Assembly: GCF_001442755.1 (NCBI RefSeq)
Contig: NZ_CP006367.1
Location: 1,302,001 to 1,366,000, forward strand
Length of the DNA stretch: 64,000 bases
DNA from: Aureimonas sp. AU20
GTDB taxonomy: Bacteria > Pseudomonadota > Alphaproteobacteria > Rhizobiales > Rhizobiaceae
Direction of reading: 5' to 3'
The translations under genes were made by a program, and so were the position numbers. Of the stretch, positions 56,563 to 64,000 are shown one piece after another (position 1 is the stretch's first letter; the number at the start of each line of letters is the position of its first letter). The notes under the pieces were generated by a model, which saw only the letters and a program-made list of their open reading frames with translations, was not told the DNA's origin and ran no database searches.

Positions 56563-57222
56563 TCAGGCCTCCACGCCGTAGCCCGTCATGAAGAGCCAGA
56601 CCGCCGATTCCACGGTGACGCGGATTTCCTCCTCCGTCGGCTCGGGCACCTGATCGTCGAAGAAGCGGCGGCGAAGATGCCCCGCCGTCGATAGTTCGAT
56701 GAACTGGGAGGCGGCGAGTTCGCGGTCCGCGATGCGCAATGTTCCGGCCTCGCAGGCCTTGTCGAGATAGGCGGTGAGAAGCGCCAGCCCGCGCTTGGGG
56801 CCGTGCGTGTAGAAGTCCCGCCCGAGCTGCGGCATCCGCCCGGCGACGGCGATCACCGTGCGCTTGGCATGCATGGCCTCGGCCGACATGACCAGCTTCG
56901 CCAGTCGCTTGCCGAAGCGCGTCAGCGTGTCGGCGGGTTGCAGGGGATCGACCAGCAGCGCCTCCACCTCGGAAAAGTAGCGGTCGCGCTCCTCATCGAT
57001 CAGCGCGGCGAAAAGCTCCTCCTTGGAGCGGAAATAGACATAGAGGGTCGATTTCGAGACGCCCGATTCGCGCGTCACGTCGTTCATGGAAGCGGCGTCG
57101 AAGCCCATGCGAACGAAGGCCCGGCGCGCCCCTTCCAGAATCTGGCGGCGCTTGGCCGGGTCTTCCCCCGCCGGGCAGCGGCCATCGGCTTGGGAAGGGG
57201 AGTTGTGCGCGGCAAGGCTCAT
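56563..57222 (-). CDS. TetR/AcrR-family repressor, probable regulator of the efflux pair
   Basis: The product has 219 residues. The DNA-binding N-terminus is typical: RRQILEGARRAFVRMGFDAA, then SMNDVTRESGVSKSTLYVYF and RSKEELFAAL. The C-terminal half resembles AcrR-type ligand domains (ERDRYFSEVEALLVDPLQPA). It diverges from an EmrAB-type efflux operon, and a perfect palindrome of 10-bp arms lies at 57323-57343 between them. The usual logic is repression of the pump until a toxic ligand binds. The target assignment is inferred from the layout. Confidence 0.85.
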   Translation of the reverse strand: MSLAAHNSPSQADGRCPAGEDPAKRRQILEGARRAFVRMGFDAASMNDVTRESGVSKSTLYVYFRSKEELFAALIDEERDRYFSEVEALLVDPLQPADTLTRFGKRLAKLVMSAEAMHAKRTVIAVAGRMPQLGRDFYTHGPKRGLALLTAYLDKACEAGTLRIADRELAASQFIELSTAGHLRRRFFDDQVPEPTEEEIRVTVESAVWLFMTGYGVEA

Positions 57223-57288
57223 GCGAGCTGTCCTTCGTCGGTTCTTAAGCGTCGCGGATTAATTTGGGCCAGAGGCCGACCCGCCGAC

Positions 57289-57343
57289 TTGAAATGCCCA
57301 TGGATCACGGTTATGTCAACGTCGAACCGAACGGTTCGGTTCG
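57289..57343 (+). promoter_or_regulatory. Promoter and TetR-type operator of the efflux operon
   Basis: A -35 TTGAAA (57289-57294) is followed after 17 bp by TATGTC (57312-57317). CGAACCGAAC (57323-57332) and GTTCGGTTCG (57334-57343) form a perfect inverted repeat around one G and cover the expected transcription start. This is the size and form of TetR-family operators. Confidence 0.7.
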
Positions 57344-57359
57344 ATTGGGGTTTTTCCGA

Positions 57360-58583
57360 ATGAGCAAGTCCGCACCTGACGCGTCCGACGCGACTGAACG
57401 CGCCCCGACCGACCGGCCGGCCCGCACCGACGCTCCCAAGCTCGAGATCGTCTCCCGCAAGACCGAAAGCGCGCCCGCCAGCGCAGCGGAAGCCAAGCCG
57501 GCCGCCGCCGCGCCCAAGAAGAAGGGCGGCCTGAAGAAGCTGATCTTCGGCGCGGTGCTTCTGGCCGCGATCGGCGGCGGCGCCTGGTACGGCCATCAGT
57601 GGTGGATCGACGGGCGTTTCCTGGTCTCGACAGACGACGCCTATGTCGGAGCTGACATGGCGATCATGTCGCCCAAGGTCACCGGCTATATCCAGTCCGT
57701 TCCGGTCAAGGAGAACCAGACGGTGAAGGCGGGCGATCCGATCGTCGTGATCGATGGCGGCGACTATGCGCTGGCGCTGCGCCAGGCGGACGCCAAGATC
57801 GCGGCCGAGAACGCCACGATCGGGCGCATACGCGCCCAGCAGGCCGCCTCGGTCCAGCAGGTCGCGGAAGCCGACGCCAGCCGCGTCGCGGCGGTCGCGG
57901 CCGTCAACCAGGCCGCGCTCGATCTCGGCCGGGCCGAGAATCTCGTGCGCACCGGAACCGGGGCGCAGGCGCCGCTCGATCAGGCGCGCTCCGCCAAGGC
58001 GCAGGCCGACGCCAAGCTCGCTGGCGCCGAAGCCTCGCTCTCCGCCGCCAAGGCCAATGTCGCCGTCTTCGACGCGCAGGTCACCGAGGCGGAAGCGATG
58101 CTGCCGAGCCTTGCGGTCGCGCGCGATCAGGCGGAGCGGGACCTTTCCTTCACGACGCTCCGCGCGCCCTATGACGGCGTCGTCGGCAATCTCTCGGCCC
58201 AGCCGGGCGATCTCGTGTCGCCGGGCCGGCGCCTTGCCGCTGTGGTGCCGCTCGATCAGGTCTATGTCGACGCGAACTTCAAGGAAACCCAGCTGCACCA
58301 GATCGCGCTCGGCGAGAAGGTGCGCATCGAGGTCGACGCCATGCCCGGCGTCGAGGTCGAGGGCACGGTGGCCTCGCTGTCGCCAGCCTCCGGCTCGGTC
58401 TTCTCCTTGCTGCCGGCCGACAACGCGACCGGCAACTTCACCAAGATCGTTCAGCGCGTGCCGGTCCGCATCGCGATCGACCGGACGGACGCCGAAGCCA
58501 GCCTTCTGCGCCCGGGTCTGTCGGTGAAGGTGGCGGTGGACACGCGCACGGCACCGGGCGCCAAGACCGCCAGCGCCGACTGA
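57360..58583 (+). CDS. emrA: HlyD/EmrA-family efflux periplasmic adaptor
   Basis: The product has 407 residues from ATG 57360 (MSKSAPDASDATERAPTD). Upstream in-frame ATGs lie before or within the operator and would not be transcribed. One membrane segment (KLIFGAVLLAAIGGGAWYG near 60-78) is followed by the lipoyl-like half (MSPKVTGYIQSVPVKENQTV), a long helical hairpin and the second half (TTLRAPYDGVVGNLSAQPGD). Such adaptors connect an inner-membrane transporter with an outer-membrane channel. The partner transporter follows; no outer-membrane gene is adjacent. Confidence 0.87.
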   Translation: MSKSAPDASDATERAPTDRPARTDAPKLEIVSRKTESAPASAAEAKPAAAAPKKKGGLKKLIFGAVLLAAIGGGAWYGHQWWIDGRFLVSTDDAYVGADMAIMSPKVTGYIQSVPVKENQTVKAGDPIVVIDGGDYALALRQADAKIAAENATIGRIRAQQAASVQQVAEADASRVAAVAAVNQAALDLGRAENLVRTGTGAQAPLDQARSAKAQADAKLAGAEASLSAAKANVAVFDAQVTEAEAMLPSLAVARDQAERDLSFTTLRAPYDGVVGNLSAQPGDLVSPGRRLAAVVPLDQVYVDANFKETQLHQIALGEKVRIEVDAMPGVEVEGTVASLSPASGSVFSLLPADNATGNFTKIVQRVPVRIAIDRTDAEASLLRPGLSVKVAVDTRTAPGAKTASAD

Positions 58584-58727
58584 CCCCTAAGGGTTCGACC
58601 TCGCCTCGCGGATGCCCCGGCCTTCGCGGGGCTCCGCCCGTTCCCGCGCGCCGCCCGTTAGGGGCGGCGCCTCGTTCGCTGTCTGTTTCCGTGGCCGGGT
58701 GAGATGCCCGGCGGGAGCCCAAGCCCC

Positions 58728-60326
58728 ATGTCCTCCGTGACGGCCGATTCCAAGCTGCCAGCCCAACCTGCCGGCCCGACCGTCGGCGGCGGCGAGACCA
58801 TTCCCCTGCGCCGAATGCTGGCCTTCATGGCCATGGTCTTCGGCATGTTCATGGCGATCCTCGACATTCAGATCGTCTCGGCCTCGCTCGCCGAGATCCA
58901 GGCCGGTCTTTCGGCCTCGACCGACGAGATCGCCTGGGTGCAGACGGCCTATCTCATCGCGGAAGTGGTGATGATCCCGCTCTCGGGCTTCCTCGCCCGG
59001 ATGATGTCGACCCGCATCCTCTTCTCGCTCGCGGCCGCCGGCTTCACGCTGTCCTCCGCGCTCTGCGCGACCGCCACCAATATCGACCAGATGATCCTCT
59101 ACCGCGCCGTGCAGGGCTTCATCGGCGGCGGCATGATCCCCAGCGTCTTCGCGGCCGCCTTCACCATCTTCCCACCCTCCAAGCGCGCCATCGTCTCGCC
59201 CATGATCGGCCTCGTGGCGACGCTCGCGCCCACCATCGGCCCGACGGTCGGCGGCTATCTCAGCCACACGCTGTCCTGGCACTGGCTGTTTCTGATCAAC
59301 GTGCCCTTCGGCATCATCGTGACGCTGGCGGTCTGGAATCTCGTGGATTTCGACAAGCCGGAATGGTCGCTCTTCTCGAAGTTCGACTGGTTCGGCCTTC
59401 TCGGCATGGCGGCCTTTCTCGGCTCGCTCGAATATGTCCTGGAGGAGGGGCCGCTGGACGATTGGTTCGACAGCCGGACCATCGTGGTCATGACCGTGAT
59501 CCTGGTGCTCGGTGCCGTGCTCTTCCTCTACCGCGCCTTCACCGCGCGCGAGCCGATCGTCGATCTCACGGCCTTCGCCAACCGCAACTTCGCCTTCGGG
59601 TCGCTCTTCTCCTTCATCATGGGCGTCGGGCTTTACGGCCTCACCTATCTCTATCCCGTCTATCTCGGCCGCATCCGGGGCTATGATTCGCTGATGATCG
59701 GCGAGACCATGTTCGTCTCGGGCCTCGCCATGTTCTTCACGGCGCCGATCTCGGGCAAGCTCTCCTCCTCGCTCGATCCGCGAGTCATGATGGCGATGGG
59801 CTTCTCGGCCTTCGCGCTCGGCACTTGGATGATGAGCGGCCTGACGCACGACTGGGACTTCTACGAGCTTCTGCTTCCGCAGCTGCTTCGCGGCTTCGGG
59901 CTGATGATGGCCATGGTGCCGATCAACAACATCGCGCTCGGCACGCTGCCGCCGCAGAAGATGAAGGGCGCCTCCGGCCTCTACAATCTGACGCGCAATC
60001 TCGGCGGCGCGGTGGGCCTTGCCATCATCAACACGATGATCAACGACCGCACGGCCCTCCATTACGACCGGCTGGCCGAGCGGGTGCGCTGGGGTTCGCA
60101 GATCGCCGAGGACCGGCTGACCGACATGGCCTCCAGCTTCAACGCCGCCGGGCTCGACGGCGCCAACGTGGCGTTGAAGCAGATGAGCGGCCTCATTCAC
60201 CGCGAGGCGAGCGTCATGGCCTTTTCCGACGTGTTCATCGCGCTGACCGCGCTCTTCGTCTCGCTGTGCTTCCTCACCGTCATGATCCGCCGCCCCGGCG
60301 GCAATGTGAAGGTGGACGCGCACTGA
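58728..60326 (+). CDS. emrB: DHA2-family (EmrB-type) multidrug exporter
   Basis: The product has 532 residues from ATG 58728, with GGGAG 11 nt upstream; an in-frame ATG at 58704 is possible. It has about 14 membrane segments. Conserved regions include FGMFMAILDIQIVSASLAEI, DEIAWVQTAYLIAEVVMIPL, YRAVQGFIGGGMIPSVFAAA and GPTVGGYLSHTLSWHWLFLI, typical of proton-driven drug:H+ antiporters. With the upstream adaptor it should form an EmrAB-type pump. The 144 bp between the two genes contain several GC-rich inverted repeats (for example GCCCCG/CGGGGC near 58612-58630) but no T-run, so cotranscription is plausible. Confidence 0.88.
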   Translation: MSSVTADSKLPAQPAGPTVGGGETIPLRRMLAFMAMVFGMFMAILDIQIVSASLAEIQAGLSASTDEIAWVQTAYLIAEVVMIPLSGFLARMMSTRILFSLAAAGFTLSSALCATATNIDQMILYRAVQGFIGGGMIPSVFAAAFTIFPPSKRAIVSPMIGLVATLAPTIGPTVGGYLSHTLSWHWLFLINVPFGIIVTLAVWNLVDFDKPEWSLFSKFDWFGLLGMAAFLGSLEYVLEEGPLDDWFDSRTIVVMTVILVLGAVLFLYRAFTAREPIVDLTAFANRNFAFGSLFSFIMGVGLYGLTYLYPVYLGRIRGYDSLMIGETMFVSGLAMFFTAPISGKLSSSLDPRVMMAMGFSAFALGTWMMSGLTHDWDFYELLLPQLLRGFGLMMAMVPINNIALGTLPPQKMKGASGLYNLTRNLGGAVGLAIINTMINDRTALHYDRLAERVRWGSQIAEDRLTDMASSFNAAGLDGANVALKQMSGLIHREASVMAFSDVFIALTALFVSLCFLTVMIRRPGGNVKVDAH

Positions 60327-60339
60327 GTGTCCGAGGCAG

Positions 60340-60358
60340 GGAGGCCATGCAGGCCTCC
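60340..60358. terminator. Possible bidirectional terminator between convergent genes
   Basis: GGAGGCC (60340-60346) and GGCCTCC (60352-60358) form a perfect 7-bp stem with a 5-nt loop, between the convergent ends of emrB and the phosphatase gene. There is no T-run on either side, so termination is uncertain. Confidence 0.4.
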
Positions 60359-60381
60359 TCGCTCTCCGGTGCCCTTCGCGC

Positions 60382-60882
60382 TCAGACCCGTTGGCAAAGG
60401 TCCTTCAAGCGCACCGAGATGCGGCGATAGACGTCGCGGTAAGCCTCCAAGATCTGGTCCCGGCTGCCGTTCACGGCGGACGGGTCGGGCATCGGCCAGA
60501 ACTCCACCGCCGTGGCGTCTGCCTCCGTCGCGCTCATGGCGGCGTGATGGGCTTCGGGCGAGAGCGTCACCACGAGGTCGAAGAACCCGTCGCCGAGGTC
60601 CTCCCATTTCTGGGGCTTCCGGTCGCCGAGCGACAGGCCCTGCTCGGCCAGGATCACGTCCACGAATGGATCACGCTCGCCATCCTTGACGCCCACCGAG
60701 GCGATGTAGACGGATTGCGGCAGGAGCGAGCGCGCGATGGCTTCGGCGATCGGAGAGCGGATCGAGTTCGCTCCGCAGACGAACAGGATGGAATGGGGCA
60801 GGGTGGAAGGGGAGGGGGCGCTCAAACAGTCCGTCTCCCACAAAGGTCGATGCGTGTGGCCAACCCGCTCTCCTCCCGTCAA
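60382..60882 (-). CDS. Low-molecular-weight protein-tyrosine-phosphatase-like protein
   Basis: The product has up to 166 residues. The active-site loop CGANSIRSP (C-x5-R) lies after SILFVCG, followed by [10 protein letters not shown], and the general acid region WPMPDPSAV near residue 130 has the usual DP pair. Family members hydrolyse phosphotyrosine or act as arsenate reductases. The longest frame starts with TTG at 60882, overlapping the stop of the UPF0262 gene (TTGA); a second TTG at 60825 would give a start nearer to the domain. Gene order UPF0262-phosphatase is common in this bacterial group. Confidence 0.82.
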   Translation of the reverse strand: MTGGERVGHTHRPLWETDCLSAPSPSTLPHSILFVCGANSIRSPIAEAIARSLLPQSVYIASVGVKDGERDPFVDVILAEQGLSLGDRKPQKWEDLGDGFFDLVVTLSPEAHHAAMSATEADATAVEFWPMPDPSAVNGSRDQILEAYRDVYRRISVRLKDLCQRV

Positions 60883-61346
60883 GCGCGCCGGTGGAGGACG
60901 CAGATCAGCGTGAACAGGCGTCGCGCCGTGTCCTTGTCCAGTTCGATCTTGCCCTTCAGACGCTCGCGCAGAAGGTCCGAACCGTCATTGTGTATGCCGC
61001 GCCGACCCATGTCGATGGCCTCGATCTGCGAAGGCGTCGCGGTGCGGATCGCCTCGTAATAACTGTCGCAGATGAGGAAATAGTCCCGAATGACGCGGCG
61101 GAAGGGGGTAAGCGAGAGGATGTGAACGGCGAGCGGCGCTTGTCCCTCGTCCGCGATGTCGAACACGAGGCGCCGATCGGCCAGCGCCAGCTTCAGCCGG
61201 AACCGCCCGCCCTCGAAACCCATGGGCTCGAAGAGGTTCTCTTCGATGAGATCGACGATCGCGACGGCGCGATCATGCTCCACGTCGGGCGCGGCGCGCC
61301 CGATCGAATCGTCGAGGTCGACTGAAACGAGGCGTCCGCGCTCCAT
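60879..61346 (-). CDS. UPF0262-family protein
   Basis: The product has 155 residues. Typical segments are seen: [13 protein letters not shown] at the N-terminus, [34 protein letters not shown] and [19 protein letters not shown]. The family is alphaproteobacterial, its function is unknown, and it is normally found directly after hisD, as here (8 bp). Its conservation and position give strong support that the gene is real. Confidence 0.88.
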   Translation of the reverse strand: MERGRLVSVDLDDSIGRAAPDVEHDRAVAIVDLIEENLFEPMGFEGGRFRLKLALADRRLVFDIADEGQAPLAVHILSLTPFRRVIRDYFLICDSYYEAIRTATPSQIEAIDMGRRGIHNDGSDLLRERLKGKIELDKDTARRLFTLICVLHRRA

Positions 61347-61354
61347 GGGGTCCT

Positions 61355-62650
61355 CTAGAGATTGAGCCGGATGGCGACGGACCGGCCATGCGCGTCGAGC
61401 CCCTCGACGCGTGCCAGTTCGATCGCCGCAGGGCCGAGCTCGCGCAGCGCTTCGGCCGACAGTTTCAGGATCGAGGTGCGCTTGACGAAGTCGAGAACCG
61501 ACAGGCCGGAGGAGAAGCGCGCCGAGCGCGCGGTCGGCAGCACGTGGTTCGACCCGCCGACGTAGTCGCCGATCACTTCGGGCGTATGCCGGCCGAGGAA
61601 CACGGCGCCGGCATTGCGAATTTCGGCGAACAGCGCGTCGGGATCGTCGGTCGCGATCTCCAGATGCTCGGCCGCGATCCGATCGGCGAGCGCCGGCGCA
61701 TCGCGCAGGAGATCGCGCACCACGATCACGGCACCGAACTCGGCCCAGCTCGCCCGCGCCGTCTCAGTCCGCGAAAGCGTGGCGAGCTGGCGCTCCACCG
61801 CAGCTTCCACACTTTGCGCAAGCTCTTCGCTGTCGGTGAGAAGGATGGATTGCGCGGCGCGGTCGTGCTCGGCCTGGGCCAGGAGGTCGGCGGCCAGCCA
61901 GTCCGGGTCGTTGGCGCCGTCGGCGATCACCAGCACTTCCGAAGGCCCGGCGATCATGTCGATGCCGACCGTACCGAAGACCTGCCGCTTGGCGCTCGCG
62001 ACATAGGCGTTGCCGGGGCCGACGATCTTGGCCACCGGCGGGATGGTCTGCGTGCCATAGGCGAGCGCGGCCACGGCCTGCGCCCCGCCGACGCGGTAGA
62101 TTTCGGACACGCCGGCGATGCGGGCGGCGGCCAGCACCAGCGGATTCAGGGCACCGCGCATGGCCGGCACGACCATGGCGATGCGCCGGACGCCCGCGAC
62201 CTTGGCGGGAACAGCGTTCATCAGAACGGAGGAGGGATAGCTCGCCGCCCCGCCGGGCACGTAGAGGCCGACCGATTCCACCGCCGTCCAGCGCGAGCCG
62301 AGTTCGGCGCCGATCGAATCGGTGTAGCGATCGTCCTTCGGCATCTGCCGGGCATGGTGGCTCTCGATGCGCCGATGGGCGAGCTCCAGCGCCTCGCGCG
62401 TCCGGCGCGGGGTCGCCTCCAGCGCCGCCTCGATCTCGGCTTCGGGAACGCGCAGCGTCTCGGGCGTCAGCGTCAGCTCGTCGTAGCGGGCGGTCAGCTC
62501 GATCAGCGCCGCGTCGCCGCGCGCCCGCACGTCGTCGATAATGGCGCGCACGGCCGTTTCGACATCCACCGAGGCTTCTCGTTTTGCGGCCAGCAGCGCG
62601 CGAAACCGCGTCTCGAAATCGGGTTGGTCGATATGAAGCCGCTGCGGCAC
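61355..62650 (-). CDS. hisD: Histidinol dehydrogenase
   Basis: The product has 431 residues. HisD oxidises histidinol to histidine with two NAD, the last two steps of histidine synthesis. Motifs: [67 protein letters not shown] with zinc ligands, AEHLEIAT and [10 protein letters not shown] chose GTG 62650 because GGGAGA lies 9 nt before it; a GTG three codons upstream is too close to that site. The open frame extends much further upstream, but that is a shadow of the DUF2948 gene. Confidence 0.96.
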   Translation of the reverse strand: MPQRLHIDQPDFETRFRALLAAKREASVDVETAVRAIIDDVRARGDAALIELTARYDELTLTPETLRVPEAEIEAALEATPRRTREALELAHRRIESHHARQMPKDDRYTDSIGAELGSRWTAVESVGLYVPGGAASYPSSVLMNAVPAKVAGVRRIAMVVPAMRGALNPLVLAAARIAGVSEIYRVGGAQAVAALAYGTQTIPPVAKIVGPGNAYVASAKRQVFGTVGIDMIAGPSEVLVIADGANDPDWLAADLLAQAEHDRAAQSILLTDSEELAQSVEAAVERQLATLSRTETARASWAEFGAVIVVRDLLRDAPALADRIAAEHLEIATDDPDALFAEIRNAGAVFLGRHTPEVIGDYVGGSNHVLPTARSARFSSGLSVLDFVKRTSILKLSAEALRELGPAAIELARVEGLDAHGRSVAIRLNL

Positions 62651-62700
62651 GTCAGGCACTCTCCCTCGGCGCGGCGGGCGATCTCTCGGCGCTCGGACCC

Positions 62701-63153
62701 TCAGCCCCTGTCGTGGTCGGGCCGCGACGGGGTGCTCCAGGCGGCGCCGAGATCGGTCAGCTGCGCTTCGATACATTCGACGTCGAGCCTTATCGCGGCA
62801 CCGCCCGCGAACACAAGGTCGATCGTGCCGGACGGCTCCTCGCCCGCGCTCCAGCGCAGCGCGAGCAGCGCCAGCACGGCGTCGTCGTCGCTCTGCCGGA
62901 AGCCGCTGCGCCGGACGCCGAGCACCCGGTCGAAATGCAGGACGCTGCGGCGGCGCTCGTATTCGCCCCGGCGGCGAAAGAAGCCCTGGCGCGGCGGAGT
63001 GTTTTCCCAGACGAAACGGTTGATCGGTACGGTGAACTGCCCGCGCTCGGGCGAAAAGGCGAGGTCGGCGACGCGAATCACGGCGTCCTGCACATGGGCC
63101 GACACGATGTCGAGATCGGCCGCGTCGAGCGCCATCAATCGAAGAAGGTCCAT
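62701..63153 (-). CDS. DUF2948-family protein
   Basis: The product has 150 residues from ATG 63153 (MDLLRLMALDAADLDIVSAH); ten further codons upstream are possible but less typical. The pattern VQDAVIRVADLAFSPERGQF, then INRFVWENTP and RRSVLHFDRVLGVRRSGF, is that of DUF2948. The family has no known function and lies directly upstream of hisD in many Rhizobiales, as here, 50 bp from the hisD start. This supports the taxonomic placement. Confidence 0.88.
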   Translation of the reverse strand: MDLLRLMALDAADLDIVSAHVQDAVIRVADLAFSPERGQFTVPINRFVWENTPPRQGFFRRRGEYERRRSVLHFDRVLGVRRSGFRQSDDDAVLALLALRWSAGEEPSGTIDLVFAGGAAIRLDVECIEAQLTDLGAAWSTPSRPDHDRG

Positions 63154-63244
63154 CCTGCCCGCTGCTCCTCGCCGCCCTGTCATGCTCCAGCGCAGCTAGG
63201 GCATCCCATGGCAAAGTGCGACGGCTCTCGGTGATTTTCCCGAC

Positions 63245-64000
63245 CTAATTGCTTTCGGGCTTGCGATATTGCTCGCCGACGCGCCCGAACTCGCCCTGCA
63301 GGCGGCCGATCGCGATCTGCAGATGGTAAAGCCCGATCAGCGCCGAGCGCGAGCGAAGCGCGGCAATAACCGAGCGCGGCGGGGCGGCGAGCGCCAGGGC
63401 AAGGCTCTTGGCGAGCGTACGCGCACGCCCGTCGCGCCCCCGCTGCACCAGGGTCGAGAGCGCACCGTTGCGCAGCGCCCGCGCGTTGATCCAGGAGAAT
63501 TCCGTGCGCCGGGCGGGCACGATCTCGTGCACGGCGGCCTCCCGACACCAGCCGAACCGAAAGCCGGCCTCCCGGCAGCGCGAGAAGAGGTCGGCATCGC
63601 CCCCGCCGGTGAAATCGAATCGCGTGTCGAACAGCGGCTCGCTCATGCGCCTCAGGACATCGGCGCGGATCGCGACATTGCCGGAAGAGACGAGAACCCC
63701 GATCGGCCCGCTCGCCTCGAACGGCGCGCGGAAAACGGGATGGGCGGCCAGCGCCCGCTTGCTCTCGTCCTCGAAGACCGGGATCTGCGGGCCACCGGTG
63801 ATGTCGACGCCCAGCCGATCCAGCGCCGCGCTATGCGCAGCGATCCAGCCGGGCTCGGCCGCCTCGTCGTCGTCCACGATCAACGCGATGCGCAACTGGG
63901 GAAAGAGCCGCGCGGCTGCCGCAAAGCCCGCATTATAGGCCGCACAATTGCCGCGCGCCTGCGCCACCACGATCGTGCCGGGGAGAGCGCCCGATTCGAA
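63245..64000 (-). CDS. Glycosyltransferase family 2 protein (5' end outside window)
   Basis: The visible part covers 251 residues, and the frame is open to the window edge. The segment ARGNCAAYNAGFAAAARLFP, then RIALIVDDDEAAEPGWIAAH contains the DDD-type metal/nucleotide site of GT2 enzymes. FDFTGGGDADLFSRCREAGF and WCREAAVHEIVP resemble the later acceptor-side motifs (GG-x-D, and H-E). It transfers a sugar from a nucleotide donor, probably to cell-surface polysaccharide. It is on the same strand as DUF2948 and hisD, 91 bp upstream. Confidence 0.8.
   Translation of the reverse strand, partial: FESGALPGTIVVAQARGNCAAYNAGFAAAARLFPQLRIALIVDDDEAAEPGWIAAHSAALDRLGVDITGGPQIPVFEDESKRALAAHPVFRAPFEASGPIGVLVSSGNVAIRADVLRRMSEPLFDTRFDFTGGGDADLFSRCREAGFRFGWCREAAVHEIVPARRTEFSWINARALRNGALSTLVQRGRDGRARTLAKSLALALAAPPRSVIAALRSRSALIGLYHLQIAIGRLQGEFGRVGEQYRKPESN

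Noticed and set aside
58587..60323. A 578-codon frame opposite emrB
   Set aside because: It is an antisense shadow of the membrane-protein gene, with abnormal His/Arg/Glu content.
1..64000. CRISPR array or cas genes
   Set aside because: I saw no regularly spaced direct repeats and no Cas-like proteins.

Overview
The window looks like an alphaproteobacterial chromosome, probably of the order Hyphomicrobiales (Rhizobiales). The right third has the usual synteny of that group: rpmH-rnpA-yidC-engB in one block and DUF2948-hisD-UPF0262-low-molecular-weight phosphatase in another. GC content is high throughout. A genomic island fills roughly the left 50 kb. Its right edge is a tRNA-Arg(ACG) gene at 50151-50227, and its left end lies outside the window.

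Island, left part (1-8.4 kb). A WYL-domain regulator runs off the left edge. Divergent from it are a small DUF4258-like protein, a protein with two AAA+ ATPase domains, a protein with a restriction-endonuclease-like C-terminus and a small overlapping partner. A decayed RecB-like nuclease gene and a stand-alone superfamily 1 helicase follow.

Island, defence core (8.8-38.5 kb). A complete type I BREX locus occupies the minus strand in the order brxR-brxA-brxB-brxC-pglX-pglZ-brxL. Divergent from it, across a 132-bp intergenic region with a perfect inverted repeat, is a tightly packed six-gene operon. It encodes an AddB-like nuclease, an AddA-like helicase-nuclease, a DEAD/DEAH helicase with a C-terminal nuclease-like domain, a DUF6361-type protein, a phospholipase-D-type nuclease and a second SF2 helicase. 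I do not recognise this set as a named system. It is my best candidate for a new helicase-nuclease defence system.

Island, mobility part (38.6-50.2 kb). This holds a small DNA-processing-type protein, decayed IS5- and IS701-type insertion sequences, an unknown protein, a ParA/TraL-like ATPase, a one-membrane-segment protein, a VirD4-type coupling protein, a MobF relaxase and a large serine recombinase. The recombinase gene ends inside the tRNA-Arg gene. No mating-pair-formation genes are visible, so the element looks mobilisable rather than self-transmissible, unless such genes lie further left.

Chromosomal backbone (50.2-64 kb). This contains a second tandem tRNA-Arg(ACG), a membrane histidine kinase, the ribosomal protein L34/RNase P protein/YidC insertase group, a hexapeptide acetyltransferase and the EngB GTPase. 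It also has a Nudix hydrolase, a TetR repressor facing an EmrAB-type efflux pair with a perfect palindromic operator, the hisD cluster and a partial glycosyltransferase.

All functional calls come from motif reading and remembered family features. No database search was run.
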